This document shows positions 11,813 to 14,403 of a DNA stretch of 14,403 nucleotides, one piece after another. Position 1 is the stretch's first letter, and every line of letters starts with the position of its first letter. Below the pieces are notes generated by a model, which worked only from the letters and a program-made list of their open reading frames with translations, was not told where the DNA came from and searched no databases. Origin of the DNA: Oscillospiraceae bacterium (lineage in GTDB: Bacteria; Bacillota; Clostridia; Oscillospirales; Ruminococcaceae); contig JAQXFT010000216.1 of assembly GCA_029005335.1 (NCBI GenBank), forward strand, positions 1 to 14,403. The letters run 5' to 3'. The position numbers and the translations under genes are program-made.

Positions 11813-14403
11813 ATGAAAAAAGAAAACATAAATATAAGTGGAATAAAGATAAACGACAGTATTACAATGTCAGTAAAGCATAAACGCAGGAATATGCGTG
11901 AGGCTGAAGCTCTTATTATCGGACTCTGCGGATATGCCGGAATTATAATGTTCTTTCTGGATACTTTTACTGTTAAGTTTAACAGTCAGGTAATATTTCT
12001 GTATTCAGTATTATTGGCGGTTGTATACGGAACAGCAGGTATATTCAGAGGAAAAGCCTTATGGGTATATTTGGTTTCACTGCCTGCAATGGGCATGGGA
12101 ATTTTCAACTGTTATGAAAATGTAAAGACAGGCTTTTGTCTTGTATTCAATATAATGTACAAGAAGTTTACGGATACAGGAATAAGTTATTTCAAGTCAG
12201 TAAACCCGATTAATTCGGAGCATAATATAACAATGTTTCTGATGTTTGCTGTATGGATTTTGGCAATGGTTATATTTTTCTTTACGGTATACAGACCGAA
12301 TATACTTGTAATAATAGCACTGACATTTCCTATAGTAGAGATGTGCCTTTATTATGGAATAGAAGTTCCGGTTATATGGACATCTCTTATAATAGGCTAT
12401 TGGTTTGCGGTATTGTCAGTATGCTCCAGTGATTTGGGAGAGTATTTCGGAGGAAGCGGAGGCTTTACCCGTAAAGATGATGTATTCTTTCCGAAGCGTA
12501 AAATGAAGTTCAAGGTTACTGAAAAGTGCGGACTTTCAATGATAGCAATATCGCTTGTATGTGCGGTTGTGACAAATACGGTACTTGATTTGACAGGATA
12601 CGAGAGAACGGAAAAAATAAAACAGCAGAGACGTGAGCTTAAAACTGCGATAAATTCTTTTTCAATGGAAGATTTTGCATCGAGTATATCTGATGTCACG
12701 GAATCTCTTGGATTTTCATTTGAGTATCAGGACAACAGGCTTGGACAATTCAATAAGATTACATATAAGGGAAAAACTGACCTTATACTGACTCTTGATG
12801 AAGCACCGTTGAATGCACTTTATCTCAAAGGCTTTACGGCTTCCGAATACGGAAACAATGAATGGTCGGAGCCTGACAGTGATAAATATACAGATATAGA
12901 ATCCATGTTTGAGAAGTATAATATATATCCTCAGGAGATTCCATACAAGACAGATTCATTTTCAGGTATGGAAAGCAGCAGGATAAAAATAAGCTCCCAG
13001 AAAAAAAGCCGTAAATTTTATGTTCCATACGGATTAGTTCCGGACGAAAGCTTTTCTTTTACTGATGATGTATCAATAAACCGCAAGCGTGACAAAACAT
13101 ATTCCTTTGAATTTTATACACCGGATATAAGAACTCTCGCTGAAAGTCTGAATCTTGTCAATATAAAAATCAATCTGGATTATTACAATGAATTTACAGA
13201 TGAACAGAATCAGATTATAAAAGATTTCAGCGAGAGATATGGAATGAATATGAATCTCAGCAACCGTTCAAATCTTCCGGTGCTGATGAATTATGATTTT
13301 ATGATGACTATGCTTGTAGAAAATCAGTACAGAAATTTTGTATACGAAAATTATCTTGACTATCCGGATAATGAAGCCTTCAGGGAAATATATAATGCAT
13401 ATTCGGATATTCTTGAAAATGCATCGGTATCCACAGCACAGGAAAAGCTTGGTGTATTGCAGAGTATTAAGGAAAAAATGAATGCTGAGGTGGAATATAC
13501 TCTTGAACCCGGAAAAACTCCGTCAACAAGGGATTTTACAAATTATTTTCTGCTTGAGAATAAAAAAGGCTACTGTGTTCACTATGCAACAGCAGGAGTA
13601 ATGCTTGCACGTATGGCAGGAATACCGGCAAGATATGCTACAGGCTATGTATCAGTATTAGATGATTATAACGATGATTCAAGAAATCCCGACGGCTCAT
13701 ATACAGTAAAGCTTGCAGATAACCGCTCTCACGCATGGGCTGAGATATATCTCGACGGATTCGGCTGGATACCTTTTGAATTTACTGCCGGATATACTGA
13801 CCGGACTGTTGCAGGCGAAAACCCCGAAGCCGTTACAACCTCTGTATCATCAGCTTCATCAGAAACAAATACAACAACTGTTACATCTTTTATGACAAGT
13901 GCAGTCAGCTCATCAGACAATATAAAAAATTCCGGAACGCATCACAGTACATCAGCTGAACTCACAACAGCTCACACTGATTCCGGAACGTATATTATAT
14001 CTTCTGAATCAGAAAATGAACATTCCAGAATATCAGGCATTGTAGGCAAACCGGAATCACTCAGAAAAATTTTTGCGGTAATTATTGTTTTGCTATTGAT
14101 TTTTGTAAGAAGATGGATTATAATAGGAATCAGAAGCAGAAAACTTAATCACGGAAATCCCCGGAGACGTGTGCTGAATAATTACAGCTATGTTATAAGG
14201 CTTCTTAAATATATGGGAATAAAGCAGAATAATCTTCAGTATAATGAATTTGCCGACAGCGTTGAGGAACAGCTCTCAGGAAAATATTTTGAAAAAGGCT
14301 GTTTCAGTATATTCAGCGGAATAGTCCTTAAATCGGCTTTCGGAAGCTCTGAACCCGATAAGGACGAGCTTGAGTTCCTGTCAGCATTTTCAAGGGAGCT
14401 TTC
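11813..14403 (+). CDS. Membrane-bound transglutaminase-like protein, 3' end cut by the window
   Basis: Open to the last base (863 codons visible). Seven predicted membrane helices (about 32-51, 59-77, 82-99, 139-159, 163-182, 187-205, 239-259) are followed by a large extracytoplasmic part (about 260-750). Within it is a transglutaminase-like domain of the papain-fold cysteine type. GYCVHYATAGVMLARMAGIPARY (from residue 586) holds the presumed nucleophile Cys588, and RSHAWAEIYLDGFGWIPFEFT (from residue 638) holds His640. The third catalytic position is Glu656 in place of Asp, as is common in the PFE-type members of this family. A Ser/Thr-rich linker (about 660-740), a helix (about 753-772) and a cytoplasmic DUF4129-like tail follow. 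The layout matches TgpA-type proteins. The start is set by GGGAG (11800-11804), 8 bases before ATG. As the third gene after moxR and DUF58, it may cross-link or cut envelope proteins; the substrate is unknown. Confidence 0.93.
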   Translation, partial: MKKENINISGIKINDSITMSVKHKRRNMREAEALIIGLCGYAGIIMFFLDTFTVKFNSQVIFLYSVLLAVVYGTAGIFRGKALWVYLVSLPAMGMGIFNCYENVKTGFCLVFNIMYKKFTDTGISYFKSVNPINSEHNITMFLMFAVWILAMVIFFFTVYRPNILVIIALTFPIVEMCLYYGIEVPVIWTSLIIGYWFAVLSVCSSDLGEYFGGSGGFTRKDDVFFPKRKMKFKVTEKCGLSMIAISLVCAVVTNTVLDLTGYERTEKIKQQRRELKTAINSFSMEDFASSISDVTESLGFSFEYQDNRLGQFNKITYKGKTDLILTLDEAPLNALYLKGFTASEYGNNEWSEPDSDKYTDIESMFEKYNIYPQEIPYKTDSFSGMESSRIKISSQKKSRKFYVPYGLVPDESFSFTDDVSINRKRDKTYSFEFYTPDIRTLAESLNLVNIKINLDYYNEFTDEQNQIIKDFSERYGMNMNLSNRSNLPVLMNYDFMMTMLVENQYRNFVYENYLDYPDNEAFREIYNAYSDILENASVSTAQEKLGVLQSIKEKMNAEVEYTLEPGKTPSTRDFTNYFLLENKKGYCVHYATAGVMLARMAGIPARYATGYVSVLDDYNDDSRNPDGSYTVKLADNRSHAWAEIYLDGFGWIPFEFTAGYTDRTVAGENPEAVTTSVSSASSETNTTTVTSFMTSAVSSSDNIKNSGTHHSTSAELTTAHTDSGTYIISSESENEHSRISGIVGKPESLRKIFAVIIVLLLIFVRRWIIIGIRSRKLNHGNPRRRVLNNYSYVIRLLKYMGIKQNNLQYNEFADSVEEQLSGKYFEKGCFSIFSGIVLKSAFGSSEPDKDELEFLSAFSREL

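Noticed and set aside
13930..13990. Two copies of TTCCGGAACG
   Set aside because: Short and inside the low-complexity Ser/Thr-rich linker of the transglutaminase-like protein; codon repetition explains them.

Overview
The window is a compact, AT-rich stretch of a Firmicutes chromosome. An Oscillospiraceae organism of the Ruminococcus type is the best guess. The reasons are low-GC codon use, consensus SigA-type promoters, Glu/Thr/Ser-rich linkers in exported proteins, a class D-like sortase, and a 476-residue pyruvate kinase without the extra C-terminal domain common in bacilli. This assignment is inference, because no rRNA or other marker is present. Apart from the two genes cut by the window edges, all genes look intact. 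No tRNA, rRNA, insertion sequence, phage gene or CRISPR array was seen, and no gap without a gene exceeds about 260 bases.

Left part (1-4421, + strand): the 3' end of pheT (phenylalanyl-tRNA synthetase beta chain) ends at a hairpin terminator. A consensus promoter (TTGACT, 17 bp, TATAAT) then drives a tight three-gene operon. It encodes an exported, membrane-anchored protein with four tandem 12-residue helical repeats and a C-terminal segment resembling a degenerate sorting signal (227-231 VEDTG). Next come a class D-like sortase, starting inside the end of the first gene, and a four-helix membrane protein of unknown family. A terminator that can work in both directions closes it. This cassette is the most likely place for an undescribed system: a sortase with its own nonstandard substrate and a membrane partner.

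Middle part (4429-8306, - strand): pyk (pyruvate kinase) lies downstream of pcrA (UvrD-family helicase). No clear terminator separates them, but pyk has its own promoter. pcrA carries an insertion of about 40 residues between its Walker A motif and motif Ia. Its upstream region contains a tandem duplication that creates two similar extended -10 promoters.

Right part (8497-14403, + strand): a divergent promoter drives a four-cysteine TSCPD protein coupled by a 4-base overlap to a membrane-anchored DUF218 (YdcF/SanA-like) protein, ending at a terminator. A further consensus promoter starts the widespread moxR - DUF58 - transglutaminase operon. The transglutaminase gene runs off the right edge. 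MoxR ATPase, DUF58 protein and membrane-bound transglutaminase probably act together at the cell envelope, but their substrate cannot be read from the sequence.
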